From positions 1 through 28,356 of the forward strand of contig NZ_JBEQWH010000015.1 in the NCBI RefSeq assembly GCF_047501175.1: a DNA stretch of 28,356 bases, read 5' to 3'. The notes beneath the pieces were generated by a model. The model worked only from the letters and a program-made list of their open reading frames with translations, ran no database searches and was not told the DNA's origin. Source of the DNA: Methanoprimaticola sp047501175 (GTDB lineage Archaea > Thermoplasmatota > Thermoplasmata > Methanomassiliicoccales > Methanomethylophilaceae). Positions 5,854 through 13,830 of this stretch are shown one piece after another (the first letter of the stretch is position 1; each line of letters starts with the position of its first letter). The translations under genes were made by a program, and so were the position numbers.

Positions 5854-8094
5854 ATGGGACGCAGAGAGGACAACGCGAAGAAAGCAGTCGAGCTGATGAA
5901 GAACCAGAAGCTCATCAGGAACCTCGGAACTGCCGCGCATATCGATCACGGGAAGACCACCTTCTCCGACAACCTGATCGCAGGAGCCGGGATGATGTCT
6001 TCCGATCTCGCCGGAGAGCAGCGTCTGCTCGATTTCGATGAGCAGGAGGCCGCCAGGGGAATCACCATCAATGCGGCATCCGCCGCGATGGTCGTTCCTT
6101 ACAAGGACCCCAAGACCAACAAGATGGACCACTACCTGGTCAACCTCATCGACACTCCTGGGCACGTCGACTTCGGTGGAGATGTCACCAGGGCCATGAG
6201 GGCTCTCGACGGTGTCTACATCCTGTGCTGTGCGGTCGAGGGTATCATGCCCCAGACCGAGACTGTCATCAGGCAGGCCCTGAAGGAGCGCGTCAGGCCC
6301 ATGCTGTTCATCAACAAGGTCGACAGGGCCATAGTCGAGCAGCAGCTGACCCCCCAGATGATGATCGAGAAGTTCTCCAAGATCATCACCGAGTTCAACC
6401 AGAAGATCATGGACATCCTGCCCGCACCCCTGAACAAGGAGTGGCAGGTCAGCCTCCAGGACGGTACCGTCGCACTGGGATCCGCATACAACAACTGGGC
6501 GGTCTCCCTCCCCTACCTCCAGAGGCCCGAGCTCCAGAAGATGGGAATGAACCTCACCAAGGTCTTCGAGTACTGCGGAAGGGAGGGTGGACAGGCGGAA
6601 CTCGCCAAGATCATCCCTCTCGCCGACGTCGCACTCGAGATGGCCATCAACCATATCCAGGACCCCACCGAGTCCCAGAAGATCCGTATCCCCACCATCT
6701 GGAAGGGAGATCTCAACTCCGACATCGGAAAGCACATGCTCAACTGCGACCCCAATGGCGAGGTCGCCATGATGGTCACCAAGATCATCATGGACAAGCA
6801 GGCTGGAGAGATCGCCATCGGAAGGCTGTTCTCCGGAACCGTCAAGAAGGGACAGACCCTCTACATCTCCGGTTCCAACGCGCCTCAGCGCGTCCAGACC
6901 GTCGCACTCATGGTCGGGGCCGACAGGACCCCCATCGAGGAGTGTAAGGCCGGAAACATCGTCGCGCTGACCGGACTCAAGGATGCCATCGCGGGAAGCA
7001 CCATCTCCTCCGTGAAGGACATGGAGCCCTTCGAGAGGATGGCCCACTATTCCGAGCCTGTCATCACCAAGGCCATCGAGGCCAAGAACATGGCAGACCT
7101 CCCCAAGCTCGTCGAGGTTCTGAGGGTCATCGCGAAGGCGGACCCCTCCCTGAACATCGAGATCAACAACGAGACCGGGGAGCACCTCATGTCCGGAATG
7201 GGTGAGCTGCACCTCGAGATCACCGAGTACAGGATCGTCAACGAACAGGGTGTCGAGATCATCTCGTCTCCCCCCATCGTCGTGTACCAGGAGTCCGTCA
7301 AGGGACGCAACCCCTCCGAGTTCGAGGGTAAGTCCCCCAACAAGCACAACAAGTTCTACTTCCTTGTTGAGCCTCTCGAGGAGGGTGTCCTCGAGGCCAT
7401 CCGCACCGGTACGATCGACGTCGAAGCCAAGATCAAGGACCCCAAGGCCCTTGCCAAGACCCTTGTCGACTGCGGCATGAACGCAGACGAGGCAAAGGGA
7501 ATCGTCGCATTCAAGAACAACAACGTGCTGCTCGACTGCACGAAGGGAATCCAGTATCTCCACGAGACCATGGAGCTCATCAAGCAGTCCTTCGAGGAGG
7601 CCATGATAAGGGGCCCCCTCGCTGCAGAGAAGGTCGGCGGACTCAAGGTCAAGCTGATGGATGCCAAGCTCCACGAGGATACCATCCACAGGGGACCTGC
7701 CCAGATCATCCCCGCGGTCAGGGACGGTATCTACGGTGCCATGTGCCAGGCCGGAAGGATCCTGCTCGAGCCGATGCAGCATGTGTTCATCAGTGTGCCT
7801 CCCGACTACATGGGGGCGGCCGTCAACCTGATCAACCAGCGCCGCGGAACCATCCTCGAGATGGGTCAGGAAGGAGCAGACTCCACAGTCTCTGCGGAGT
7901 GCCCCGTCGCGGACATGTTCGGATTCGCCTCTGATGTCAGGGGTGCGACCCAGGGACGCGCTCTCTGGTCCATCGAGAACGCCGGGTTCAAGCACGTCCC
8001 GCCCGAGCTTCAGAAGAAGGTCGTCGGCGAGATCAGGACCAGGAAGGGCCTCAACCCCGAGCCCTACGATGCGAATTACTACTCTGGCCTCTGA
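5854..8094 (+). CDS. fusA: Elongation factor 2 (aEF-2)
   Basis: A translocation GTPase of 746 residues, the usual archaeal length. The G1 loop is AHIDHGKTT, the G3 motif DTPGHVDF and the G4 motif NKVD. The domain IV tip contains IHRGPAQIIPAVR, with His612 as the residue converted to diphthamide, so the organism should encode Dph enzymes. AGGTG at 5842-5846 sits 7 bases before ATG 5854, which is preferred over GTG 5848 (it would add two residues). Codon use is strongly biased, with many GTC, ATC and AAG codons, as expected for a highly expressed gene. That bias also leaves a very long empty frame on the opposite strand. A separate promoter follows before EF-1A. Confidence 0.97.
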   Translation: MGRREDNAKKAVELMKNQKLIRNLGTAAHIDHGKTTFSDNLIAGAGMMSSDLAGEQRLLDFDEQEAARGITINAASAAMVVPYKDPKTNKMDHYLVNLIDTPGHVDFGGDVTRAMRALDGVYILCCAVEGIMPQTETVIRQALKERVRPMLFINKVDRAIVEQQLTPQMMIEKFSKIITEFNQKIMDILPAPLNKEWQVSLQDGTVALGSAYNNWAVSLPYLQRPELQKMGMNLTKVFEYCGREGGQAELAKIIPLADVALEMAINHIQDPTESQKIRIPTIWKGDLNSDIGKHMLNCDPNGEVAMMVTKIIMDKQAGEIAIGRLFSGTVKKGQTLYISGSNAPQRVQTVALMVGADRTPIEECKAGNIVALTGLKDAIAGSTISSVKDMEPFERMAHYSEPVITKAIEAKNMADLPKLVEVLRVIAKADPSLNIEINNETGEHLMSGMGELHLEITEYRIVNEQGVEIISSPPIVVYQESVKGRNPSEFEGKSPNKHNKFYFLVEPLEEGVLEAIRTGTIDVEAKIKDPKALAKTLVDCGMNADEAKGIVAFKNNNVLLDCTKGIQYLHETMELIKQSFEEAMIRGPLAAEKVGGLKVKLMDAKLHEDTIHRGPAQIIPAVRDGIYGAMCQAGRILLEPMQHVFISVPPDYMGAAVNLINQRRGTILEMGQEGADSTVSAECPVADMFGFASDVRGATQGRALWSIENAGFKHVPPELQKKVVGEIRTRKGLNPEPYDANYYSGL

Positions 8095-8106
8095 GGCCTG
8101 TAAACC

Positions 8107-8114
8107 TTAAATAC
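8107..8114 (+). promoter_or_regulatory. Internal promoter before EF-1A
   Basis: TTAAATAC lies 13 bases after the fusA stop. Transcription from about 8135 would give a leader of roughly 30 bases holding GGAGG (8153-8157), 8 bases before ATG 8166. It suggests EF-1A and uS10 can be made independently of the upstream ribosomal genes. Confidence 0.6.
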
Positions 8115-8165
8115 GAAACCCCTTATCGGAAACTCAGAGTTCCAAAATCAATGGAGGAATGAAGA

Positions 8166-9431
8166 ATGGCAGAGAAAGAGCACATGAATCTGGTCATCAT
8201 TGGCCACGTCGACCACGGAAAATCCACCCTCACCGGAAGGATCCTTCTGGAGACCGGTGCGATCGACCCCCACATCGTCGAGAAGTACAAGAAGGAAGCC
8301 GAGGAGAAGGGAAAGGGATCTTTCTACTTCGCATGGGTCATGGACGGACTCAAGGAGGAGAGGGAGAGAGGAGTCACTATCGATATCGGACACAAGAAGT
8401 TCTACACCGACAAGTACTACTTCACCGTCATCGACGCCCCCGGACACCGTGACTTCGTCAAGAACATGATCACCGGAACCTCCCAGGCCGACGCAGCCAT
8501 CATCACCTGCTCCGCCATTGAGGGACCCCAGGCACAGACCAAGGAGCACGTCTTCCTTGCAACCACCCTCGGTGTCAAGCAGATCATCGTCGCCATCAAC
8601 AAGATGGACGCCGTGAAGTACGATGAGGCCAAGTACAACGAGGCCAAAGATGGAATGATCAAGCTCATGAAGATGGTCGGAGTCAAGACCGATGAGGTTC
8701 CCTTCATCCCCACCTCCGCATACATGGGAGACAACATCAAGGTCTCCTCCGCCAACACCCCCTGGTACAAGGGACCCACCCTCATCGCAGCTCTGGACGC
8801 CCTCAAGGTTCCCGAGAAGCACACCGAGAAGCCCCTCAGGATGCCTATCCAGGATGTCTACACCATCACCGGAATCGGAACTGTCCCCGTCGGACGTGTC
8901 GAGACTGGAATCCTCAAGCCCAACATGAAGGTCATGTTCGAGCCTTCCCACGTTCAGGGAGAGGTCAAGTCCATCGAGATGCACCACGAGCAGCTTCCCC
9001 AGGCAGTCCCCGGAGACAACGTCGGATTCAACGTCCGTGGAGTCGCCAAGAACGATGTGAAGAGGGGAGACGTTGCCGGACCTATCGACAACCCTCCGTC
9101 CGTCGCAAAGACCTTCACCGCTCAGATCGTCGTCCTGAACCACCCCTCCGTCATCACCGTCGGATACACCCCTGTCTTCCACTGCCACACCACCCAGACC
9201 GCGTGCAGGTTCGTGGAGCTGGTCAAGTCCATCGACCCCAAGACCGGCCAGACCAAGGCTGACCACCCCGACTTCCTCAAGACCGGTGACATCGCCGTCG
9301 TCAAGCTGGAGCCGACCAAGCCCATGGTCATCGAGACTGCAAAAGAGTTCCCGCCTCTCGGAAGGTTCGCTATCCGCGACATGGGTCAGACCGTCGCCGC
9401 TGGAATGTGCATCTCCGTCGAGAAGGCTTGA
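8166..9431 (+). CDS. tuf: Elongation factor 1-alpha (aEF-1A)
   Basis: The GTPase that delivers aminoacyl-tRNA to the ribosome, 421 residues. Motifs are GHVDHGKST (G1), DAPGHRDF (G3) and NKMD (G4). The stretch ERERGVTIDIGHKKF is the effector region. The loop after the switch II helix (CSAIEGPQAQTKEH) is shorter than in many archaeal EF-1A proteins, a lineage variation. The GGAGG ribosome site is perfect. uS10 follows after 16 bases, the usual archaeal pairing. Codon bias is extreme, as in fusA. Confidence 0.97.
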   Translation: MAEKEHMNLVIIGHVDHGKSTLTGRILLETGAIDPHIVEKYKKEAEEKGKGSFYFAWVMDGLKEERERGVTIDIGHKKFYTDKYYFTVIDAPGHRDFVKNMITGTSQADAAIITCSAIEGPQAQTKEHVFLATTLGVKQIIVAINKMDAVKYDEAKYNEAKDGMIKLMKMVGVKTDEVPFIPTSAYMGDNIKVSSANTPWYKGPTLIAALDALKVPEKHTEKPLRMPIQDVYTITGIGTVPVGRVETGILKPNMKVMFEPSHVQGEVKSIEMHHEQLPQAVPGDNVGFNVRGVAKNDVKRGDVAGPIDNPPSVAKTFTAQIVVLNHPSVITVGYTPVFHCHTTQTACRFVELVKSIDPKTGQTKADHPDFLKTGDIAVVKLEPTKPMVIETAKEFPPLGRFAIRDMGQTVAAGMCISVEKA

Positions 9432-9447
9432 ATCCTCAGTGATTGAG

Positions 9448-9762
9448 ATGTCCCAGCGCGCAAGAATCTCTCTCAGCGGAACCGACCCTGCGAAGGTTGA
9501 CGGTGTCTGTGTCCAGATCAAAGGGATCTCCCAGAGGACTGGCGTCGACATCCGTGGACCCGTGCCCCTTCCCACCAAGAAGCTGAAGGTGGCCTGCAGG
9601 AAGAGTCCCGATGGAGAGGGGAGCGAGACCGTCGATCACTGGGAGATGAGGATCCACAAGAGACTCATCGACCTCGATGCAGACGAGCGCGCTCTCAGGC
9701 AGCTGATGAGGATTCAGGTTCCCGATGGCGTGAACATCGAGATCGTGCTCAGGAGCACATAA
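9448..9762 (+). CDS. rps10: Small-subunit ribosomal protein uS10 (S10)
   Basis: 104 residues, the normal archaeal length. It begins MSQRARISLSGTDPAKVDGV and includes GPVPLPTKKLKVACRKSPDG, followed by the RIHKRLIDL helix and a VPDGVNIEIVL ending. uS10 joins the head of the 30S subunit. The frame is open far upstream inside the EF-1A gene, but ATG 9448 matches the family; GTG 9439 would add three residues. GTGAT at 9439-9443 is the likely ribosome site. It is the last gene of the cluster and is followed by a terminator. Confidence 0.95.
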   Translation: MSQRARISLSGTDPAKVDGVCVQIKGISQRTGVDIRGPVPLPTKKLKVACRKSPDGEGSETVDHWEMRIHKRLIDLDADERALRQLMRIQVPDGVNIEIVLRST

Positions 9763-9773
9763 ACCCGATCAAA

Positions 9774-9808
9774 GGCGGGGGTATCCCCCGCCACCTCATC
9801 CAACCTTT
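9774..9808 (+). terminator. Terminator after the EF-1A-uS10 transcript
   Basis: A perfect 8-base hairpin GGCGGGGG (9774-9781) and CCCCCGCC (9785-9792) with a 3-base loop is followed 11 bases later by TTTTT (9804-9808). It starts 11 bases after the uS10 stop. Confidence 0.7.
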
Positions 9809-9868
9809 TTACCTTCTGTTATAATCCCGATTGTGGTCCCGTTGTTCCTTTTCGTACGGACACATACA

Positions 9869-9875
9869 TTAAATA
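9869..9875 (+). promoter_or_regulatory. Promoter of ilvD
   Basis: TTAAATA lies about 36 bases before ATG 9911. Transcription near 9896 would leave a leader of about 15 bases with only a weak ribosome site (GAGTGAG). Confidence 0.5.
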
Positions 9876-9910
9876 AATCGCATCGATGCACGCACACAGA
9901 GAGTGAGCGC

Positions 9911-11560
9911 ATGAGAAGCGACGCAGTCAAGAAAGGGCCCGCAGCAGCTCCCCAGAGGAGTCTCCTGAGGGCGGATGGTCTCAGCGACGAGGATTTCGAG
10001 AAGCCCTTCATAGGGATCGCAAATTCTTGGAACGATATCGTCCCAGGGCACATCCATCTCAACGAGATCGTCGAGGCTGTGAAGGAAGGTATCATCGAGG
10101 CCGGTGGAAGGCCCTTCGTCTTCGGTGTCCCGGCTGTTTGCGATGGCATAGCCATGGGTCACAATGGGATGAGGTACTCCCTGATATCCAGGGAGGTGAT
10201 CTCGGACTGCTGCGAGGTCATGGTCGAGGGTCACGCCCTAGATGGTTGGGTCGGTGTCTCCAACTGTGACAAGGTCACTCCTGGGATGCTGATGGCAATG
10301 GGGCGGATGAACGTACCCGGCCTCATGGTGACAGGTGGGGCGATGGAGCCTGGTGTCGGAAAGGATGGGAACATGGACCTCCAGTCCGTATTCGAGGCCG
10401 TCGGCTCGTACAGTGCCGGAAACATCGACGAGAATGAGCTGCATACCATCGAATGCACCGCATGTCCGGGGAGGGGAAGCTGTTCCGGACTTTTCACGGC
10501 CAACACCATGGCCTGTCTGACAGAGACCATGGGAATCAGTCTTCTCGGTTGCGGGACCGCCCTGGCGAACGATAATAGGAAATTGCAGATCGCAAGGGCT
10601 ACGGGCAGACGCATCGTGGAGATGGTCAGGGAGGACCTCAAGCCTCGCGATATAGTCACCCGCGGATCATTCTGCAACGCTATCCGTGTGGACATGGCGA
10701 TCGGAGGGTCGACCAATACCGCGCTCCATCTTCCTGCGATCTCCAAGGATTTCGGATGTCCCGTAACTCTCGATGATTTCGATGAGATTTCCAGGGACAC
10801 GCCGCACATAACAAGCCTTAGGCCTGCGGGGCCGTATGCGATCAAGGACTTGGACAGGGCAGGCGGAATACCGGCCATATTGAATGTCCTGAAGGACAGG
10901 TTGGTCGATGTCCCCACCGCCAATGGCAAGACGATCCTGGAGATCGCCGATTCCGCGGCCGTCAAGGACAGCGAGGTCATCCGGCCCATGGACAGACCAT
11001 ACCATCTTCAGGGAGGGATCGCTGTCCTCAAGGGCAATCTGGCCCCGGAGGGGTCGGTCATCAAGCAGGCGGCCGTCAGTCCGAAGATGATGAAGTTCAC
11101 AGGGAAGGCGAGGGTCTTCGACGGGGAGACGGATGCCGCTGAGGCGATAATGTCGGGAAGGATCGTGCCGGGCGATGTCGTCGTCATAAGGTACGAGGGT
11201 CCAAAGGGTGCCCCCGGGATGCCCGAGATGCTTTCGCCGACCAGTCTTATAGTCGGCAGGGGACTGGGAGAGGAGGTCGCGCTCATAACCGACGGAAGAT
11301 TCTCGGGAGCCTCCCGTGGAGGCGCAATCGGGCATGTATCTCCTGAAGCGTATGCGGGAGGGCCCATCGCCGCATTGAAGGATGGGGATGTGATCGACAT
11401 AGACATTCCCGAGAGGAAGCTCTCGGTCCGTCTCACGGACGAGGAGATCGCGGCCCGTCTGAAGGATGCGAAGCGCGTGGAGCGTCCGGTGCACGGGGCC
11501 CAGAAGAAATACAGGCAGTTGGTCTCCAGCGGGGCCGACGGCGCATACCTTGAGGGTTGA
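9911..11560 (+). CDS. ilvD: Dihydroxy-acid dehydratase
   Basis: This enzyme dehydrates 2,3-dihydroxy-isovalerate and -methylvalerate to the 2-keto acids in valine, leucine and isoleucine synthesis. It has 549 residues, the normal length. The cluster region is NCDKVTPGM (C119) and ACPGRGSCSG (C191). At the third cysteine position of [2Fe-2S] enzymes this protein has glycine (SWNDIVPGH), as in E. coli IlvD, so it should carry an oxygen-sensitive [4Fe-4S] cluster, fitting an anaerobe. The frame is open for 26 codons upstream, but ATG 9911 lies where the family begins and downstream of the TATA box. It is a single-gene unit: no other ilv gene is nearby and a hairpin overlaps its end. Confidence 0.95.
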   Translation: MRSDAVKKGPAAAPQRSLLRADGLSDEDFEKPFIGIANSWNDIVPGHIHLNEIVEAVKEGIIEAGGRPFVFGVPAVCDGIAMGHNGMRYSLISREVISDCCEVMVEGHALDGWVGVSNCDKVTPGMLMAMGRMNVPGLMVTGGAMEPGVGKDGNMDLQSVFEAVGSYSAGNIDENELHTIECTACPGRGSCSGLFTANTMACLTETMGISLLGCGTALANDNRKLQIARATGRRIVEMVREDLKPRDIVTRGSFCNAIRVDMAIGGSTNTALHLPAISKDFGCPVTLDDFDEISRDTPHITSLRPAGPYAIKDLDRAGGIPAILNVLKDRLVDVPTANGKTILEIADSAAVKDSEVIRPMDRPYHLQGGIAVLKGNLAPEGSVIKQAAVSPKMMKFTGKARVFDGETDAAEAIMSGRIVPGDVVVIRYEGPKGAPGMPEMLSPTSLIVGRGLGEEVALITDGRFSGASRGGAIGHVSPEAYAGGPIAALKDGDVIDIDIPERKLSVRLTDEEIAARLKDAKRVERPVHGAQKKYRQLVSSGADGAYLEG

Positions 11561-11576
11561 ACGTCAAGGTATTTTT
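11547..11576 (+). terminator. Terminator overlapping the ilvD stop codon
   Basis: ACCTTGA (11547-11553) pairs with TCAAGGT (11564-11570) and is followed directly by ATTTTT (11571-11576). The left arm lies inside the last codons of ilvD. It resembles a factor-independent terminator. Confidence 0.6.
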
Positions 11577-11639
11577 CGCAGGGGCGGCATCCCGGAATGT
11601 CGGGGGCCGTTCCTGCATCCATCCCATCTTCAGTATAGC

Positions 11640-11647
11640 TTTAAATT
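11640..11647 (+). promoter_or_regulatory. Promoter of the PH-domain gene pair
   Basis: CTTTAAATTT (11639-11648) is a TATA box centred about 26 bases before ATG 11670, so the message probably starts at or next to the start codon (leaderless). No ribosome site precedes the ATG. Confidence 0.6.
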
Positions 11648-11669
11648 TCACATCCATGTTGCATGGTTC

Positions 11670-12200
11670 ATGGGAGCCGAGCGGATCGATCAGTTCGCGG
11701 TCGACGAGGATGGTATGACAGTGGATGGATATCGCAGGCTGGAGCCTGTGAGCAGGAAGTCCATGTACATCGGTAATGCGATATCGTTCGCGATAGTCGC
11801 CGTAATATTCGGTGCGATCTGGCTCTATGTGTCTGGACAGTCTGTCGATTTCGCACCGGTCGTGAAGATCGCATGTTCGGCCATAATCATCATCACCGCG
11901 ATCTATTCATTGGTAGAGCCACAGGTGATCTACAGGCGCTACAGGTACAGGATAGACGACGAGAAGGTCGACATACGCAAAGGGGTCGTATACATAACCC
12001 ATCAGATGGTCCCGATCGAGCGCATCCACCAGGTGGATGTTACAGAGGGTCCTGTCAATCGCATGTTCGGTCTCGCGAACGTCCAGATAACCACTGCCGG
12101 TGGCACTGTGGAGATCCAGTGGCTTCAGAGAGAGGTCGCCGAGGATATCGCGGACAAGCTGAACTCGACCGTCGTCGGAATCCTGAAGGCGAGGGAATGA
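11670..12200 (+). CDS. Membrane protein with bacterial PH domain (YdbS-like)
   Basis: A 176-residue protein with two transmembrane helices near residues 33-52 and 60-80 (AISFAIVAVIFGAIWLYVSG and a following IIIITAIYSL stretch). A bPH_2 domain comes next (YRYRIDDEKVDIRKGVVYITHQMVPIERI onward, split by the conserved basic turn). The order matches YdbS-type proteins of Bacillus, which work with YdbT. The role is not well defined; membrane stress or export is proposed in bacteria. ATG 11670 is chosen because it lies at the expected start of a leaderless message. The final TGA overlaps the ATG of the next gene (ATGA), so they are made together. Confidence 0.8.
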   Translation: MGAERIDQFAVDEDGMTVDGYRRLEPVSRKSMYIGNAISFAIVAVIFGAIWLYVSGQSVDFAPVVKIACSAIIIITAIYSLVEPQVIYRRYRYRIDDEKVDIRKGVVYITHQMVPIERIHQVDVTEGPVNRMFGLANVQITTAGGTVEIQWLQREVAEDIADKLNSTVVGILKARE

Positions 12201-13681
12201 GCGAAGTGTCCGAAGGGGAAGGAGGATACGTTCTCCGCAATCACATATCGCTGATCGCGAAATACATCCTGGTCATAGCGGTGTTCGCCGCGATCTTCTT
12301 CGTCAATCTTCTGGACGTGCTATGGGAGAACCTGTTCAAGGCGTCAGTGGTGTTCATTCTCCTGTTGGGTGCATGCGTGTTCCCTATGTACTTCTGGTGG
12401 AAGAAGACCACGTTCACGTTCGGGGATACCGAGATCCTGAGGGTCACCGACACGGTCTTCAGGTCCGTAAAGCACATCCAGTACACAAGACTGGCCTCCG
12501 TGTCCGTGAAGCGCGACATCATAGACCGCATCTTCGGAACTTCCACACTCACGTTCAACGTCAACAGCAGCGTCAACGCTACCTCCGCCGAGGCCACTCT
12601 CGTGCTGAAAAGAGATGTCGCAGACGAGCTTCGCAATAGGCTCAACTCGATGATCTTCGAAAAGGAGATGACCGTGGAGGAGGACAGGGAGGTCGAGACC
12701 CTCATAAAGGTCACGAACTCGGACGTCATAATGCATGCTGTCTTCGCACAGCCTACATACATGTCGATATTCGGACTTATCATGCTGTTCTATTCCGTTG
12801 TGATGCTGTTCGTCGGCAACAGCGGTGGTTTCATCACTGCGGCGATCCTGTTCGCGATCAGTGAGATCATACCGTTCATCTCCATCATCCTGAAGTACTA
12901 CAACTACAGGGTCTATCGCGTGGGGGACACGATAACCATCGAAGGTGGTCTCATAACCACCACTCGGAGCTCTTTCAGGGTGAACAAGATCAGTTCGGTA
13001 CGCATGCGCTCCCCGCTCATGGCACGTGCGTTGGGTATGACCGCTCTGGAGGTGGAGGTCGTGGGACTTTCCGATGGGGATGATGGGAACAAGCCCGTGC
13101 TGTGTCCTTTGAAGAAGAGGGAGGATGCAGAGGCCCTGTTGGCAGACCTCCTGCCGGAGCTGTATTTCGAACCCACTCCGGAGTATCAACCGCGTCGTGC
13201 ACTCATACCAATGATGGTGGCCGATTCCCTATACACCGTCGTCATCGTAGGGGTGTTCGTAGCGATCTTCATACTTGCGGAGAGCACCGTTGCGGGGCTC
13301 GGCAGCACATGGTCCATGCTGGTCACTGCTTCCGAAGTGGCGGCGGCCATAGGACTTCCAGTTTTGTTGTTCGCCCGTTCCGGTCTTGCCCAGAGGAATC
13401 GTACCGTGGATATGGGCAGGGACTCGTTCATGTTCGTGTACGGGGGATACGATGTCTCCACGGAATACGTGAATTATGATAAGGTGCAGTTCGTGGCATT
13501 GACATCTAGCCCTCTCCAGAGGCGTTTCGATACGGCCCGTTGTTCCGTGCAGCTCATGTCTTCCGTGGGATTCAGAAGCATAGAATCGGGATTATTCGAC
13601 CCTGATGACCTGGCCCGGATATCCGATGAGATCATGGACCGCATACGTGACGGAAGGTACGATTACAGGAAGTACGTTTGA
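12197..13681 (+). CDS. Membrane protein with repeated PH domains (YdbT-like)
   Basis: A 494-residue partner of the preceding gene. The layout is three membrane-PH blocks. Two helices lie near residues 17-60, then a PH unit (TFTFGDTEILRVTDTVFRS). Two more helices near 190-235 precede a second PH unit (YRVYRVGDTITIEGGLITT). Two helices near 335-395 precede a third PH unit (FMFVYGGYDVSTEYVNYDKVQ). This matches YdbT, which has several bPH_2 domains. The start overlaps the upstream stop by 4 bases. A small hairpin follows the stop. The function in archaea is unknown; a complex with the YdbS-like protein is the natural inference. Confidence 0.8.
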   Translation: MSEVSEGEGGYVLRNHISLIAKYILVIAVFAAIFFVNLLDVLWENLFKASVVFILLLGACVFPMYFWWKKTTFTFGDTEILRVTDTVFRSVKHIQYTRLASVSVKRDIIDRIFGTSTLTFNVNSSVNATSAEATLVLKRDVADELRNRLNSMIFEKEMTVEEDREVETLIKVTNSDVIMHAVFAQPTYMSIFGLIMLFYSVVMLFVGNSGGFITAAILFAISEIIPFISIILKYYNYRVYRVGDTITIEGGLITTTRSSFRVNKISSVRMRSPLMARALGMTALEVEVVGLSDGDDGNKPVLCPLKKREDAEALLADLLPELYFEPTPEYQPRRALIPMMVADSLYTVVIVGVFVAIFILAESTVAGLGSTWSMLVTASEVAAAIGLPVLLFARSGLAQRNRTVDMGRDSFMFVYGGYDVSTEYVNYDKVQFVALTSSPLQRRFDTARCSVQLMSSVGFRSIESGLFDPDDLARISDEIMDRIRDGRYDYRKYV

Positions 13682-13699
13682 CCGGATGGCAGGCTCGGT

Positions 13700-13714
13700 G
13701 CCGTTCGGAACGGT
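13700..13714 (+). terminator. Weak hairpin after the PH-domain genes
   Basis: GCCGTT and AACGGT pair around a CGG loop, starting 18 bases after the stop. A T-rich stretch (TTCCCTTTTC) comes only 27 bases later, so termination strength is uncertain. Confidence 0.3.
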
Positions 13715-13763
13715 CCAGTCATGACATTTCGAGTGTAAACCTTCCCTTTTCACGACGCGTGAA

Positions 13764-13797
13764 CGACCTACCAAAAAATTGGGTGGTCAATAGGTCG
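13764..13797. promoter_or_regulatory. Inverted repeat before the FGGY kinase
   Basis: CGACCTA (13764-13770) and TAGGTCG (13791-13797) are perfect 7-base arms. Between them is a smaller inverted repeat, CCAA-AAAA-TTGG (13771-13782). A weak TATA-like TTGTATAC (13799-13806) follows immediately and would start transcription near GTG 13831. The position fits an operator for substrate-controlled expression; the binding protein is not identified. Confidence 0.45.
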
Positions 13798-13830
13798 CTT
13801 GTATACTGAGTCCCATCCAGTATCGATACT

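Noticed and set aside
5770..7995. Open frame of 741 codons on the minus strand opposite fusA
   Set aside because: It is a by-product of the strong codon bias of EF-2, has no ribosome site or family match, and is rich in low-complexity Asp/Gly/Leu runs.
8148..9578. Open frame of 476 codons on the minus strand opposite EF-1A
   Set aside because: Same cause as the frame opposite fusA: codon bias of a highly expressed gene; no promoter or domain.
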